A stretch of 36,467 nt of DNA, taken from NCBI GenBank assembly GCA_047628385.1, contig JBLHVH010000008.1:1-36467 (forward strand). Reading direction: 5' to 3'. The stretch comes from PZPK01 sp047628385. Lineage in GTDB: Bacteria; Pseudomonadota; Gammaproteobacteria; Pseudomonadales; Oleiphilaceae. A program made the translations under genes and the position numbers. Position 1 is the stretch's first letter. Each line of letters begins with the position of its first letter. This document shows positions 6,698-16,208 of this stretch, in pieces. The notes below the pieces were generated by a model. That model did not search any database and was not told the origin of the DNA. It worked only from the letters and a program-made list of their open reading frames with translations.

Positions 6698-7317
6698 TGA
6701 AAACAACTATTATCTTGGCTTCCGCCTCACCACGTCGAAAAGAATTGCTTGAGCAGGTGGGCGTCTCGTTTAATATTCATTCTGCGGATATTGATGAGCG
6801 TCCATTGCACTCCGAACAACCGTCTAAATATGTATATCGTATGGCAAAATCAAAAGCATACGAAGCGTGGAAACAAATGTCGGCTTCTTCAGACTTTTTG
6901 ATAGAGGAGCGGTTGCTGGTGTTAGCTTCAGATACAAGTGTTGTGCTAGGTGATGAAATTTTTGGTAAGCCGGAATCAAAATTAGAATTCATTCGGATGA
7001 TGAAGTGCTTATCGGGTCAGAAACATGAAGTTATTACCAGTGTGCATGCTTTAGAGATTGTTGCATCAGGCATTAAATCAGAAAAAGCGCTATCAGTTAA
7101 TACTAAAGTAAGTTTTAAGCCGCTTACTCTGAAGGAAATAGAGTGGTATTGGCGTACAGGTGAGCCTGCAGATAAAGCAGGGGGGTATGGTATTCAAGGT
7201 CGCGGAGCTTTATTTGTTGAGTGTATTGAAGGAAGCTATAGTGCTGTGGTTGGTCTGCCATTAAAAGAAACGGCTGAGTTGTTGGCTGATTATCACGTTG
7301 ATATTTGGTCGCTTTGA
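6697..7317 (+). CDS. Maf-family nucleoside triphosphate pyrophosphatase (YhdE type)
   Basis: 206 aa; the ATG overlaps the mreD stop by one base (TAATG). Maf proteins hydrolyse non-standard or selected NTPs to NMP and PPi. The copy next to mreBCD and rng corresponds to E. coli YhdE, a dTTP/UTP pyrophosphatase; that specificity is inferred from context. Signatures visible: ASASPRRKELLEQVG (residues about 8-22), ASDTSVVLGDEIFGKP (about 77-92, with the catalytic Asp) and DKAGGYGIQG near residue 160. A short extra stretch around 62-73 makes it slightly longer than usual. A terminator overlaps its stop codon. Confidence 0.93.
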   Translation: MKTTIILASASPRRKELLEQVGVSFNIHSADIDERPLHSEQPSKYVYRMAKSKAYEAWKQMSASSDFLIEERLLVLASDTSVVLGDEIFGKPESKLEFIRMMKCLSGQKHEVITSVHALEIVASGIKSEKALSVNTKVSFKPLTLKEIEWYWRTGEPADKAGGYGIQGRGALFVECIEGSYSAVVGLPLKETAELLADYHVDIWSL

Positions 7318-7333
7318 TTGACCAAATTTTTTT
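7303..7333 (+). terminator. Intrinsic terminator after maf
   Basis: An 8-bp stem ATTTGGTC/GACCAAAT (7303-7310 and 7320-7327) with a 9-nt loop ends in a run of seven T (7327-7333). The maf stop codon (7315-7317) lies in the loop. It should close the mreC-mreD-maf transcript. Confidence 0.7.
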
Positions 7334-7347
7334 ATACAGAATACGAT
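7318..7347 (+). promoter_or_regulatory. Candidate rng promoter overlapping the maf terminator
   Basis: TTGACC at 7318-7323 and TACGAT at 7342-7347 are 18 bp apart. The -35 box lies in the right arm of the maf terminator stem, so ending one transcript and starting the next share the same bases. Box matches are moderate. Confidence 0.4.
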
Positions 7348-7396
7348 TATAGTTTCTACTTTTAAAAATAAAACAGTCTTATCCTAAGGACAAACC

Positions 7397-8875
7397 ATGA
7401 GTGAAGAGATTCTTATTAATGTAACACCTGTGGAAACACGTGTTGCGGTGATTGAAAATGGAATGTTGCAGGAGGTCTATATTGAAAGAACCTCAAGATG
7501 TGGGATTGTAGGTAATATTTACAAAGGGAAAGTAGTTAGAGTGCTCCCAGGAATGGAGGCTGCATTTATTGATATTGGTTTAGAAAAAGCAGCTTTTATT
7601 CACGTTTCAGATGTTAAAGCGCAGATTAACAACAGCATTGTTAATGGCAAAGAAGTTACGCCGGATATCACCTTATTATTGCGTGAAGGACAGTATCTGG
7701 TTGTTCAAGTTATTAAAGACCCTATAGGCACAAAAGGTGCGCGTCTGACGACTCAACTCTCTGTTGCTAGTCGTTACCTTGTTTATATGCCTGATGTTCC
7801 ACATATTGGTATTTCGCAGCGTATTGAGGATGAAGAAGAACGAAACCGTCTTAAAGACCTAGTTGAAAGCTGTCAGTTAGATGATGAAACTCAGGTAGGT
7901 GCAGGTTTTATTGTAAGGACGGCTGCTGAAGGCGCCGGCGAAGACGAGTTTAAAGCAGATATTCACTTTCTTGCTCGACTTTGGAAAAAGCTTAAGCAAC
8001 GTATAAATGAAAACGGCGTTCCTTCTGTCATTTATCAAGACCTTCCCCTTTTTACTCGCGCTATCCGTGATTTGGTTAAACCTCAATCTGAAAAAATTCG
8101 TATCGATTCAAAAGAAAGTTACCTTAAGGTTAAGGAATTCTCCGAGAACTTTTTGATTGATGTCAGCGATCGACTTGAGTATTACCCAGGTGAGCGACCA
8201 ATTTTTGATCTTTATAGTATCGATGACGAAATTCAGAAGGCTTTAGGTCGTAAGGTGCAATTAAAATCGGGTGGCTATCTGATTATTGATCAAACTGAAG
8301 CCATGACGACGATCGATGTCAATACAGGGGGGTTTGTCGGGCACCGTAATCTAGAAGAAACAATATTTAAAACTAACCTCGAAGCTGCTCGCACTATTGG
8401 GCGACAACTAAGGCTAAGAAACTTAGGGGGTATTATAATATTAGATTTTATAGATATGGTAGATGAGGAGCATAAGCGACAGGTACTTAGAATGCTTGCA
8501 AAAATGCTCGAAAAAGATCATGCGCGCACCACGGTTAGTTGTGTTTCTGAACTCGGCTTAGTTGAGATGACGCGTAAAAGAACCACAGAGAGCTTAGGGC
8601 AGACCTTGTGTGAACCATGTAATGTTTGCAATGGCACAGGTCTATTGAAAACCCCGGAGACCGTGTGTTATGAAATTATGCGTGAAATATTAAGAGTCAA
8701 CCGAGCGTATGAGGCTTCAGTATATTTGGTCATGGCCTCGCAAAGTGTCATCGACCGTTTGTTGGATGAGGAGTCTGATAACATTGCTGATTTAGAAACC
8801 TTTATTGATAAACATATCAAGTTCCAGGTTGAGGTCATGTATAATCAGGGTCAGTTTGATGTTGTTCTGATTTAA
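7397..8875 (+). CDS. rng: Ribonuclease G
   Basis: 492 aa, the usual RNase G length and without the long C-terminal scaffold of RNase E. It is an endoribonuclease that matures the 5' end of 16S rRNA and cuts some mRNAs. The S1 RNA-binding domain spans about 37-125. The catalytic metal ligands are visible as Asp307 (TTIDVN) and Asp350 (ILDFIDM), matching Asp303 and Asp346 of RNase E. The zinc-link Cys are C405, C408 and C411 (CEPCNVCNGTG). The neighbouring order maf-rng-yhdP is conserved across gammaproteobacteria. AAGGA precedes the ATG. It probably has its own promoter just upstream. Confidence 0.97.
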   Translation: MSEEILINVTPVETRVAVIENGMLQEVYIERTSRCGIVGNIYKGKVVRVLPGMEAAFIDIGLEKAAFIHVSDVKAQINNSIVNGKEVTPDITLLLREGQYLVVQVIKDPIGTKGARLTTQLSVASRYLVYMPDVPHIGISQRIEDEEERNRLKDLVESCQLDDETQVGAGFIVRTAAEGAGEDEFKADIHFLARLWKKLKQRINENGVPSVIYQDLPLFTRAIRDLVKPQSEKIRIDSKESYLKVKEFSENFLIDVSDRLEYYPGERPIFDLYSIDDEIQKALGRKVQLKSGGYLIIDQTEAMTTIDVNTGGFVGHRNLEETIFKTNLEAARTIGRQLRLRNLGGIIILDFIDMVDEEHKRQVLRMLAKMLEKDHARTTVSCVSELGLVEMTRKRTTESLGQTLCEPCNVCNGTGLLKTPETVCYEIMREILRVNRAYEASVYLVMASQSVIDRLLDEESDNIADLETFIDKHIKFQVEVMYNQGQFDVVLI

Positions 8876-8932
8876 ACGTTTAGAATAATCATTTTCATTA
8901 AAAATTCACCTACCTACTAGTAGAGTCTGACT

Positions 8933-11900
8933 GTGCTGAATAGCTCCTATCGACTGCTTAAATTCAAGGCTAAACTAGTATCCTTTACCGTTTTATTTCT
9001 TTTTGCCCTTTATGTGTTAATCGGAAGAGTTTTCTTAGAGGTTTTGCCTGACTATCAGGATGAGCTTGAGAATCTGCTTTCGGAACAAATTCAAATGCCT
9101 GTTGAAATTGTCAGTATTAGCGGGCGCTGGGTTGGCTTTGATCCTGTGTTTGATATAAACGGCTTAAGTATAAATGGCGTTGAGAATATTTATATTGGTC
9201 GTACTCGAATCCGCTTAGCATTTTTGTCTTCGATCTTCGCTTTGGCGCCACGCTTTAAATCTATTGTTGTTGAGCACTCAGAGTTTACGCTGTTTCAAGA
9301 GTCAGGAGATAATACTTGGAAGGTGGCTGGGATAGAAATGCCAGAAAATCAAGGTGGCGCAGAGGCGGATTTTTCAGGCTTTAATAGTATTTTAAATGGT
9401 GTTGCGGTCACGCTCATTGATAACACTATTTTACTCCGGCATAACCAAGGTAAGGTGCAGATGCTTCGTTTACCTGCCGTTAACCTTCGTTACTTAAATG
9501 ATAATGTCTATGCTAGCGGTAAGGTGTTGCAGGAAGAAGGTAAAAAAACCTTATTGAATTTTTCGATCGAAGGGCAGAGCGTTCTATCCAGTCAAGATAT
9601 ATCAGGCACACTTTATTTAGAGGCAAGATCTGCGGAGTTTTTTGACCGAATATTAAAAACCTATCAGTGGGGCGATGTTGCAATTCAGGACATTGATGCA
9701 AGTGCACGTTTGTGGTTATCATTTGATGGCTTGAGTGTGACAGCATTACAAGGGGATGTGCAGGTACGCAAAATTAATTGGAAAGTTCATGAGAAATCAC
9801 TGCCACCTATCCTCAATGCAGCGATGGGTTTTCAATTCTTAACGGCAGATAACAAAAAGTTGCTAATGCTCAGTGGGGTAAGTCTCAACTGGGCTGGAAA
9901 TACCTGTGATAGTAATGATGTAAAGATAACGCAACAGCTTTCTGAGCTTGAGTTACAGGCAAGTCAGCTCAATATAAAGTGTATGAGTCGTTTAGCTTCA
10001 GTTATGGGCTTATTGCCAGCATCATTACAAGATCGGTTGGATGTTAGTTTACCTGAAGGCCTATTAAGAAATGTTAAGCTAACCATTAGAGAGCAGAACG
10101 ATAAAAATATTCTAATAGAAACATTGGAGGTGAGTAAGTCGGGAGAAAATAATCAGCAGTCCTTATCTGTGTCGTTGCCAATAGAGCGATTTAGCTTTGA
10201 GGCTGAATTGGACAATGTTTCTATTAATGCATATTCAGGTGCCCCCTCAGTTAAAGGGGTTGATGGCTATATCTATGCAGGTACAAAAGGCGGTGGTGTT
10301 ATTTTTGATAGTCCGCAGTTTGAATTAGGTTTTCCTGATTTGTTCATTAATTCTTGGCAAATGAAAAGAACTGAAGGTGCTATTTCTTGGCTTATAAATG
10401 GCGATGATGTGTTAGTTTCTTCCGAGGGGTTGAGACTTTTACAGAAAGATAATAGCTTAATTTATGGCGATTTCTTTTTACGCTTGAACCCTTTAGGTAA
10501 AGAAGACTATTTAAGTCTTTCTCTTGGCATACAGGATGTCGCACTCACCAACGCATCGGATTTTGTACCCAGTTTGATTTTAGGCGAAGCGTTAAAGACT
10601 TGGCTTGATGAGTCTTTAGTGTCAGGGGAGGTATCAGAGGGCATATATGTTGGTTATGGTTCAATCGAAACTGACTCACCTGAGAATAGTTTTACATCCA
10701 GTCTTTACCTTAAAAGTAACCAGGGAGAGCTTTCATTTGCTGAAGGCTGGCCAAATTTGGAAGAGCTAAATGCAGACATCAACCTTCAAAATAGTGAATT
10801 AAATCTTTCAGCAGAACGAGCAAAAATTAAAGATACCGAGTTGCTTGATATTTATGTTGTCTTGCCCGAGACAGTCAGTGGTCTGGATGACCAATTAAAT
10901 GTAAAAGCAAAATTTCAGGCTGGCAAAGCTGAACAAGATTATTGGTTGAACCATTCGCCCATTTCTTCTGATACTAAGAAAATTATGGAGCAATTAGAAA
11001 TAAATGGTAATTTAGGTGTTGGCTTAGAGCTTGATATTTTATTGGCGGATGAAGTAAGCGTTGCTTATCAAATTGAAAGTTTATTTAAATCGGTAGATGT
11101 TAGGCATATTTCGACAGATCTTATGTTTAATAATGTAGCGGGCGTTCTAAAGGTTTCTAGCTTAACTGGCGTTATGGCAGATGATGTTACGGCTAATTTT
11201 TTAGGGTATAAAGCCGATATAAATATTGCAACACGTAATGAGCCCTCACAAGAAAGTACTGAAATAAAAATCAAAAATAAAATTAAGCATGACGTTGACG
11301 GTGCTTTGAATTCACGGACAGTGATAACGGTTGATTCGGTTATACCGGTAGACAAACTACTGGGTCATTTCGAACAAAATAGAATAATTGGATTGAGTGG
11401 TATGCTGAATTACCATGCCGAGCTCAATCTGCCTAATCAGGCTGAAATGGACTCAACGTTAACCGTTACCTCTGATTTGAAAGGTGTGTCATATGATTGT
11501 CCTGCTCCATTTAAGAAGGCTGCGTGGGAGGCGAGTGATTTAATTCTTAGTCTACTCATTGGCTCGGATGAAATGAATTTGAATGTTGACTTAAGGTCAG
11601 AAGGCGCTCCAAGTATTCAAAGCACCTTGAAGTTTGTAGAAAGTGAACTTACTTCAGGAGAAGTTCTAATTGGTGAGGTGGTATCTAAAAAAATGGATAT
11701 TAACGGACTCAATCTTGTTGCAAATATTGAAAAAATGGAGCTTCAACCTTGGATTGAATTTATTCAAGAGAATATAGCGGTATCTAAGTCGTCTGAGTCT
11801 GGCTTATTGCACAGCATTGACCTGAAAATAGGGGGCTTACATGCTTTCGGGCAAAATTTTAAGGGAACTCAAGCGCTCATTACTAAGCCTGAAGATCATT

Positions 11901-12952
11901 GGGTACTTGATTTAAAAAGCGAATCAATTCAAGGGAAAATTAACTTTCCAACTGAAGACTCTGTTCTAGATATTCAGCTTGACCATATTTTTTTAGAAAG
12001 CGAGCAAGTTAGTAATAATGAAGTTCAGAATAAGGAAACTATTACCAAAAAGAGTGATGCCGAGCTTTTTGATCCGCGGCAACTACCCGAAATTACATTT
12101 TCAACTAAAAAGCTTGTAAATGATAAGATCAATTATGGTGCTTGGAATGCGCATGTACTCCCTAATGGGCATGGTACGACCTTTAAAGGGTTAAAAGGAA
12201 ATATACAAGGGACAGAATTTACTGGTCAGTTGAATTGGAAGTTTGATGACTCTGTAGAAGGTAAAGGAACTCATACCAGTATTCTAACCATGGATATGAA
12301 AGGTGATAAGGTTGAAAAGTTGACGAAAGCGGTTGGTAAAGACTCATTGGTTAGTAGTGAGCGATTTAATGCAAGTATCTCTTTAGTTTGGCCGGGAAGT
12401 CCTCCTGATTTTCAATTAGCGAATGTGTCTGGAAGTTTGCTTCTTGAAATGGAGGACGGATTCTTAAATACTGAGGATGCTAAAACAGGCGCATTGAGAG
12501 TTTTTGGGATTTTAAATACAGAATCGATTATGCGTCGCTTAAAGTTAGATTTTTCTGATTTGTATAAAAGTGGTGTAGGTTATGATGTTTTTTCAGTTAA
12601 TGCGACTATTAACAGTGGCTTGTTAAGCTTTGTAGAACCTTTAGTGATTGATGGGCCATCTAGTAGTTACTTGATAAATGGTTCTATCGATTTAAAAAAA
12701 GAAACACTTGATATGGATATGCTTGTCAATCTGCCTGTTATTCAGAATTTACCTTTAGCGGCATTAATTTTAGGTGCGCCTCAGATTGGTGGTGCAGTAT
12801 GGCTTGTTGATAAACTGTTAGGGGAGCCGTTATCTGCCATTACAACTGCCCGTTACGATATCACCGGTTCATGGGAAAAGCCTGACGTTAAATTAAATTC
12901 AGCCATGAATGCTAGCAAGAAAGATCGCTCTAAACAAAAAAATAAAAGGTAA
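8933..12952 (+). CDS. yhdP: YhdP-family AsmA-like phospholipid transport protein
   Basis: 1339 aa from a GTG start, a little longer than E. coli YhdP (1266 aa). YhdP is an inner-membrane-anchored, bridge-like periplasmic protein that, with TamB and YdbH, carries phospholipids to the outer membrane. One N-terminal membrane helix (about 14-33) is followed by a long, repetitive beta-rich region with alternating hydrophobic residues. The AsmA-like C-terminal part (about 1150-1320) has LNTEDAKTGALRVFGILN, INGSIDLKKETLDMDM and YDITGSWEKPDVKLN. The tail is very basic. It lies between rng and nit as in Pseudomonas; nit begins 5 nt after its stop, so the two are probably translated from one message. 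Confidence 0.93.
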   Translation: MLNSSYRLLKFKAKLVSFTVLFLFALYVLIGRVFLEVLPDYQDELENLLSEQIQMPVEIVSISGRWVGFDPVFDINGLSINGVENIYIGRTRIRLAFLSSIFALAPRFKSIVVEHSEFTLFQESGDNTWKVAGIEMPENQGGAEADFSGFNSILNGVAVTLIDNTILLRHNQGKVQMLRLPAVNLRYLNDNVYASGKVLQEEGKKTLLNFSIEGQSVLSSQDISGTLYLEARSAEFFDRILKTYQWGDVAIQDIDASARLWLSFDGLSVTALQGDVQVRKINWKVHEKSLPPILNAAMGFQFLTADNKKLLMLSGVSLNWAGNTCDSNDVKITQQLSELELQASQLNIKCMSRLASVMGLLPASLQDRLDVSLPEGLLRNVKLTIREQNDKNILIETLEVSKSGENNQQSLSVSLPIERFSFEAELDNVSINAYSGAPSVKGVDGYIYAGTKGGGVIFDSPQFELGFPDLFINSWQMKRTEGAISWLINGDDVLVSSEGLRLLQKDNSLIYGDFFLRLNPLGKEDYLSLSLGIQDVALTNASDFVPSLILGEALKTWLDESLVSGEVSEGIYVGYGSIETDSPENSFTSSLYLKSNQGELSFAEGWPNLEELNADINLQNSELNLSAERAKIKDTELLDIYVVLPETVSGLDDQLNVKAKFQAGKAEQDYWLNHSPISSDTKKIMEQLEINGNLGVGLELDILLADEVSVAYQIESLFKSVDVRHISTDLMFNNVAGVLKVSSLTGVMADDVTANFLGYKADINIATRNEPSQESTEIKIKNKIKHDVDGALNSRTVITVDSVIPVDKLLGHFEQNRIIGLSGMLNYHAELNLPNQAEMDSTLTVTSDLKGVSYDCPAPFKKAAWEASDLILSLLIGSDEMNLNVDLRSEGAPSIQSTLKFVESELTSGEVLIGEVVSKKMDINGLNLVANIEKMELQPWIEFIQENIAVSKSSESGLLHSIDLKIGGLHAFGQNFKGTQALITKPEDHWVLDLKSESIQGKINFPTEDSVLDIQLDHIFLESEQVSNNEVQNKETITKKSDAELFDPRQLPEITFSTKKLVNDKINYGAWNAHVLPNGHGTTFKGLKGNIQGTEFTGQLNWKFDDSVEGKGTHTSILTMDMKGDKVEKLTKAVGKDSLVSSERFNASISLVWPGSPPDFQLANVSGSLLLEMEDGFLNTEDAKTGALRVFGILNTESIMRRLKLDFSDLYKSGVGYDVFSVNATINSGLLSFVEPLVIDGPSSSYLINGSIDLKKETLDMDMLVNLPVIQNLPLAALILGAPQIGGAVWLVDKLLGEPLSAITTARYDITGSWEKPDVKLNSAMNASKKDRSKQKNKR

Positions 12953-12957
12953 GTACT

Positions 12958-13770
12958 GTGGAAATAATCGCTTCTGCAATTCAAATGGTCAGCACTGATA
13001 ATATCGAGCAAAATATTGATGAGGCATTGCGTTTATTAAATATTGCCGTAGCAGATCAAAGCTCAAATTTAATCGTTTTTCCTGAAAACTTTCTTTGTTT
13101 TGGTAAAGCCCAGCAACAATATTTAGCGACAAATCTATCTGTATATCTATCAAAGTTTCAATCAATTGCGAAGAATTTATCTATTAATTTAGTTTTAGGG
13201 AGTGTGCCAAGTTTAATTCGTGAAGATGGCACTCAAACAGACGGTCGATTTCGAAGCGCTTCTTATGTAATAAATACTCAAGGTAATATTTGCTGCCAAT
13301 ATGACAAAATAAATTTATTTGATGTTGATGTCGATGACCCTCATGGTGAGTATCGAGAGTCTGAAACGTTTGAAGCGGGAAAATCAATAAAAGCTATTGA
13401 TATTGACGCCGCTAAACTAGGGTTAAGTATTTGTTATGATTTGCGCTTTCCTGAGTTGTATCAGTCTTTAAGGCTTGCTGGGGCTAATGTGCTTACGATA
13501 CCTGCTGCATTTACAAAGGTGACCGGACGTGCGCATTGGGAGATATTACTTCGAGCTAGAGCGATTGAAACACAGTCGTTTATTGTGGCTGCAAACCAAG
13601 GTGGCACGCATTCAGGGCAGCGTGAAACCTGGGGGCATAGTATGATTATCGACCCCTGGGGAGAAATTTTATCTGAGGTTGGATTCGGTGCAGGTGTTTG
13701 TAGTGCTTTACTTGATATGTCAAAGCTGAATCAAATACGAGCATCCATGCCGTTATATCGTCCTCAATGA
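12958..13770 (+). CDS. Carbon-nitrogen hydrolase, Nit1/YbeM-like (probable deaminated glutathione amidase)
   Basis: 270 aa from GTG 12958. The nitrilase catalytic triad is visible: Glu43 (FPENF), Lys117 (YDKINLFD) and Cys159 (SICYDLRFPELY). The motif after the Lys (INLFDVDV) and the context resemble the Nit1/NitFhit/YbeM group, which repairs deaminated glutathione. That substrate is an inference from family resemblance, and other small amides are possible. It follows yhdP after 5 nt. In Pseudomonas tldD would come next; here the gene ends at a long inverted repeat facing darP. Confidence 0.88.
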   Translation: MEIIASAIQMVSTDNIEQNIDEALRLLNIAVADQSSNLIVFPENFLCFGKAQQQYLATNLSVYLSKFQSIAKNLSINLVLGSVPSLIREDGTQTDGRFRSASYVINTQGNICCQYDKINLFDVDVDDPHGEYRESETFEAGKSIKAIDIDAAKLGLSICYDLRFPELYQSLRLAGANVLTIPAAFTKVTGRAHWEILLRARAIETQSFIVAANQGGTHSGQRETWGHSMIIDPWGEILSEVGFGAGVCSALLDMSKLNQIRASMPLYRPQ

Positions 13771-13826
13771 AGTAGAAACTCACGATTAAAGAATGTTATT
13801 TTTTAATCGTGAGTTTCTACTTCATT
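13766..13826. terminator. Bidirectional terminator-like 25-bp perfect inverted repeat
   Basis: Arms 13766-13790 and 13802-13826 are perfect complements around an 11-nt loop. The nit stop codon lies in the left arm, and the darP stop is 4 bp beyond the right arm. The convergent position suits a shared terminator. Neither side ends in a long uninterrupted T-run, so it may work through its unusual stem length or as an RNA 3'-end protector. Confidence 0.75.
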
Positions 13827-13829
13827 TAC

Positions 13830-14342
13830 TTAATTTGAATAAAGTTCGCGAACAAATTGAAATAGCTTTTTAGCCGCGCCTGTATTTTTTTCTTGAGCTA
13901 AATCTTTTTGAGCATTTCGAATAAGTTGACGTAATAACTGAGCATTCGCTTCAGGCTTTTCTTCGATAAACGCAGTTAAACTTGCTTTATCTCCTGCAAT
14001 TAAACGCTCTCGCCAAACCTCAATTAAGTGTATTTCTTGAGCGTATCTCAAGCTACTTGAATCGAATTCGTCTAAAGCATACTGAATAGCTTCAGGATCC
14101 TCTGCGCGCATTAGCCTGCCAATATAATTAAGGTGGCGTCTTTTAGCTTCGTTTTGCTGGATATTATAGGACTCTTTGACTGCTTTAAGTAATTCTTCGC
14201 TAATTGACATTTTTTCCAGCTGAGCGGGCTTTAGGTTGGTCAATTTTTTACCAAGAGCTTGTAACGCTATCATTTCTCTTTTGATTTGAGATTTGCTGAT
14301 TTCAGGCGTTAAATCGTCATCAAAAGCATTGTCATTTTTCAT
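13830..14342 (-). CDS. darP: Ribosome biogenesis factor DarP/YjgA (DUF615)
   Basis: 170 aa, similar to E. coli YjgA (183 aa). DarP binds late 50S precursors and helps form an active peptidyl-transferase centre. Family features visible are an acidic N-terminus (FDDDLTPEISKSQIKRE), the helix ALQALGKKLTNL, the basic motif EAKRRHLNYIGRLMR (about 85-100), and a helical C-terminal half. It is the last gene of the minus-strand block and lies 15 nt after mgtE, so it may be co-transcribed with it. In Pseudomonas it also lies close to nit but next to tldD and pmbA, which are absent here. Confidence 0.93.
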   Translation of the reverse strand: MKNDNAFDDDLTPEISKSQIKREMIALQALGKKLTNLKPAQLEKMSISEELLKAVKESYNIQQNEAKRRHLNYIGRLMRAEDPEAIQYALDEFDSSSLRYAQEIHLIEVWRERLIAGDKASLTAFIEEKPEANAQLLRQLIRNAQKDLAQEKNTGAAKKLFQFVRELYSN

Positions 14343-14357
14343 GTTTGTTCTCTAAAT

Positions 14358-15722
14358 TTATGTTGCATATGCAAGTGTTGCTAGGCCTAGAAATGAAAGA
14401 AAACCTACAACATCCGTAATGGTGGTTAAAATAACACCACCGGCTAATGCTGGGTCTATATTCCTTGATTTTAAGAAAATGGGAAGTATCGTACCAGCGA
14501 TTGCTGCTACAACAAGGTTAATTATCATTGCTATGGCGATTACTATACCTATTGTTGTGTCTTCAAACCAGAATATAGAGGCAGAAGCTACGACCAAAGA
14601 CCATAAAATACCGTTAAATAAACCAACAAAAAATTCTCTATTGAGTAACCAGCTAAGGTTACTACGGCTTATTTGTCCAACAGCCATGGCTCTAATCACT
14701 AATGTCAGTGTTTGGCTTCCAGCGATACCGCCCATACTTGCGACAATTGGCATTAACACAGCGAGTGCAACAACCTGTCGTATTGTATCTTCAAAAAGTC
14801 CAATCACTGCAGATGCAATAAATGCAGTAATCAAGTTTATACCTAACCAGACGGCCCGACGTTTTGCTGTTTTATTGATGGGAGCAAAGGTGTCTTCTTC
14901 TTCATCTAGACCTGCCATACTCATCAATGAGTGATCGGCATCATCACGGATAACGTCGACAACGTCATCGATCGTTATACGGCCAAGTAATATATTATTT
15001 TCATTAATCACGGGTGCTGATACGAGATCTTGACGTTCAAATAGTTTAGCGACTTCACTATCAGGCATGTTGACATCGATTGTTACGATGTCTGTTTTCA
15101 TGACTTCTCTTACTGTAGCGTAAGGGCTAGATACCAGCATTTGAGTTAAGGGTAATGAGCCAATGAGAGCATCTTTACGGCTAACAACGAGTAGCTTGTC
15201 TGTCATTTCTGGTAGTATTTTATGACGGCGAAGGTATCGTAAAACGACTTCTATTGTTATGTCAGCTCTAATTGTTACCGTATCGGTGTTCATTAGGCCG
15301 CCCGCCGTATCTTCGGCGTAGGCAAGTACTCTTTCGACGCGTTGACGGTCTTGGCTGTCCATGGAGTCCAAGACGTCCAGAATGACCGTTTGCGGAAGTT
15401 GTTGAAGAATGTCTGCTAAATCATCAGTATCAAGGTCTTCTGTGACGCTGATAACTTCTTGTGTATTTAGCTTACTAAGAAAGTGGTATTGAATGTCTTC
15501 GCCGAGGTATTGAAGTACTTCACCTTTTAGGCCTTGATCGAGTAAGTGCCAAATCAGTGCTCTTTGTTTTGGGGGAGAAGACTCAAGAAAGTGGGCGATA
15601 TCACTGGGTGAGAGGCCTTTGTTTACGATTCTAGCAACTTGCTTGGTGGAACCTGCTTCAATGGCTTCTCTAATGCTTTGAAGTTTCGATTCTGGACTGT
15701 TATTAGGGTAGTTTGCTGCCAT
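14358..15722 (-). CDS. mgtE: Magnesium transporter MgtE
   Basis: 454 aa, the standard MgtE length. MgtE is a dimeric inner-membrane Mg2+ channel closed by Mg2+ bound to its cytoplasmic domains. An N-terminal helical domain (about 20-135, ALIWHLLDQ, DTDDLADILQQLP) comes first. A CBS pair follows (about 140-265; MNTDTVTIRADITIE, GRITIDDVVDVIRDDADH). The membrane part spans about 285-454, including PIVASMGGIAGSQT, NLVVAAIAGTILPI and the conserved Asp in TTITDVVGF. It sits downstream of npr with a 105-nt gap and ahead of darP. It could have its own promoter, but none stands out. Confidence 0.96.
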   Translation of the reverse strand: MAANYPNNSPESKLQSIREAIEAGSTKQVARIVNKGLSPSDIAHFLESSPPKQRALIWHLLDQGLKGEVLQYLGEDIQYHFLSKLNTQEVISVTEDLDTDDLADILQQLPQTVILDVLDSMDSQDRQRVERVLAYAEDTAGGLMNTDTVTIRADITIEVVLRYLRRHKILPEMTDKLLVVSRKDALIGSLPLTQMLVSSPYATVREVMKTDIVTIDVNMPDSEVAKLFERQDLVSAPVINENNILLGRITIDDVVDVIRDDADHSLMSMAGLDEEEDTFAPINKTAKRRAVWLGINLITAFIASAVIGLFEDTIRQVVALAVLMPIVASMGGIAGSQTLTLVIRAMAVGQISRSNLSWLLNREFFVGLFNGILWSLVVASASIFWFEDTTIGIVIAIAMIINLVVAAIAGTILPIFLKSRNIDPALAGGVILTTITDVVGFLSFLGLATLAYAT

Positions 15723-15827
15723 TTATAGCCTAAACAAGAGGAGGGTTAGTATTGTTCTTCCAGATTATATTGCTATGCCGAAGTATAGCTGATTGTATGA
15801 GATCTAGACAGTTGTAGTGATTAAACC

Positions 15828-16097
15828 TTATTGCTCCTCTCCAAAACGATCATTTATAAGTGCCTTGATAGCTTTAAGTGCATCAGTTTCATCTTGTCCA
15901 TCACATGAAATTTCGACAATAGACCCACAGCTAGCTGCAAGCATCATCACTGACATGATACTTTTACCATCTACTTCACGACCCTCTTTACTTATTTTTG
16001 TTGCACTTTCAAATCGTGTAGTCGTGCTCACAAACTTGGCTGCCGCTCGAGCATGTAGCCCTAAGTGGTTTATAATTTCAATTTTTTCAGAAAGCAT
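15828..16097 (-). CDS. ptsO: Nitrogen-PTS phosphocarrier protein NPr (PtsO)
   Basis: 89 aa HPr-fold protein. His15 in NHLGLHARAAAKFV is the phosphoryl-carrying residue, and GKSIMSVMMLA marks the second conserved helix. NPr takes phosphate from PtsP (EI-Ntr, not in this window) and passes it to PtsN. Its position after rapZ and ptsN in the rpoN cluster distinguishes it from sugar-PTS HPr. The 110-nt gap to rapZ is longer than other gaps in the cluster. Confidence 0.96.
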   Translation of the reverse strand: MLSEKIEIINHLGLHARAAAKFVSTTTRFESATKISKEGREVDGKSIMSVMMLAASCGSIVEISCDGQDETDALKAIKALINDRFGEEQ

Positions 16098-16208
16098 GTC
16101 ATGTCCAAGTTAAGCTTTGTTATGGGTCTTTGTACTCGCTCGTTAGTGATGGAGTTCATAACATATCAGAGTTTTTTTCTATAAGTATTGTTTCGGATGG
16201 GGAGTGTA

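Noticed and set aside
14419..14934. 171-codon plus-strand open frame
   Set aside because: It is antisense to the membrane part of mgtE, which has clear family motifs; no ribosome binding site or known domain.
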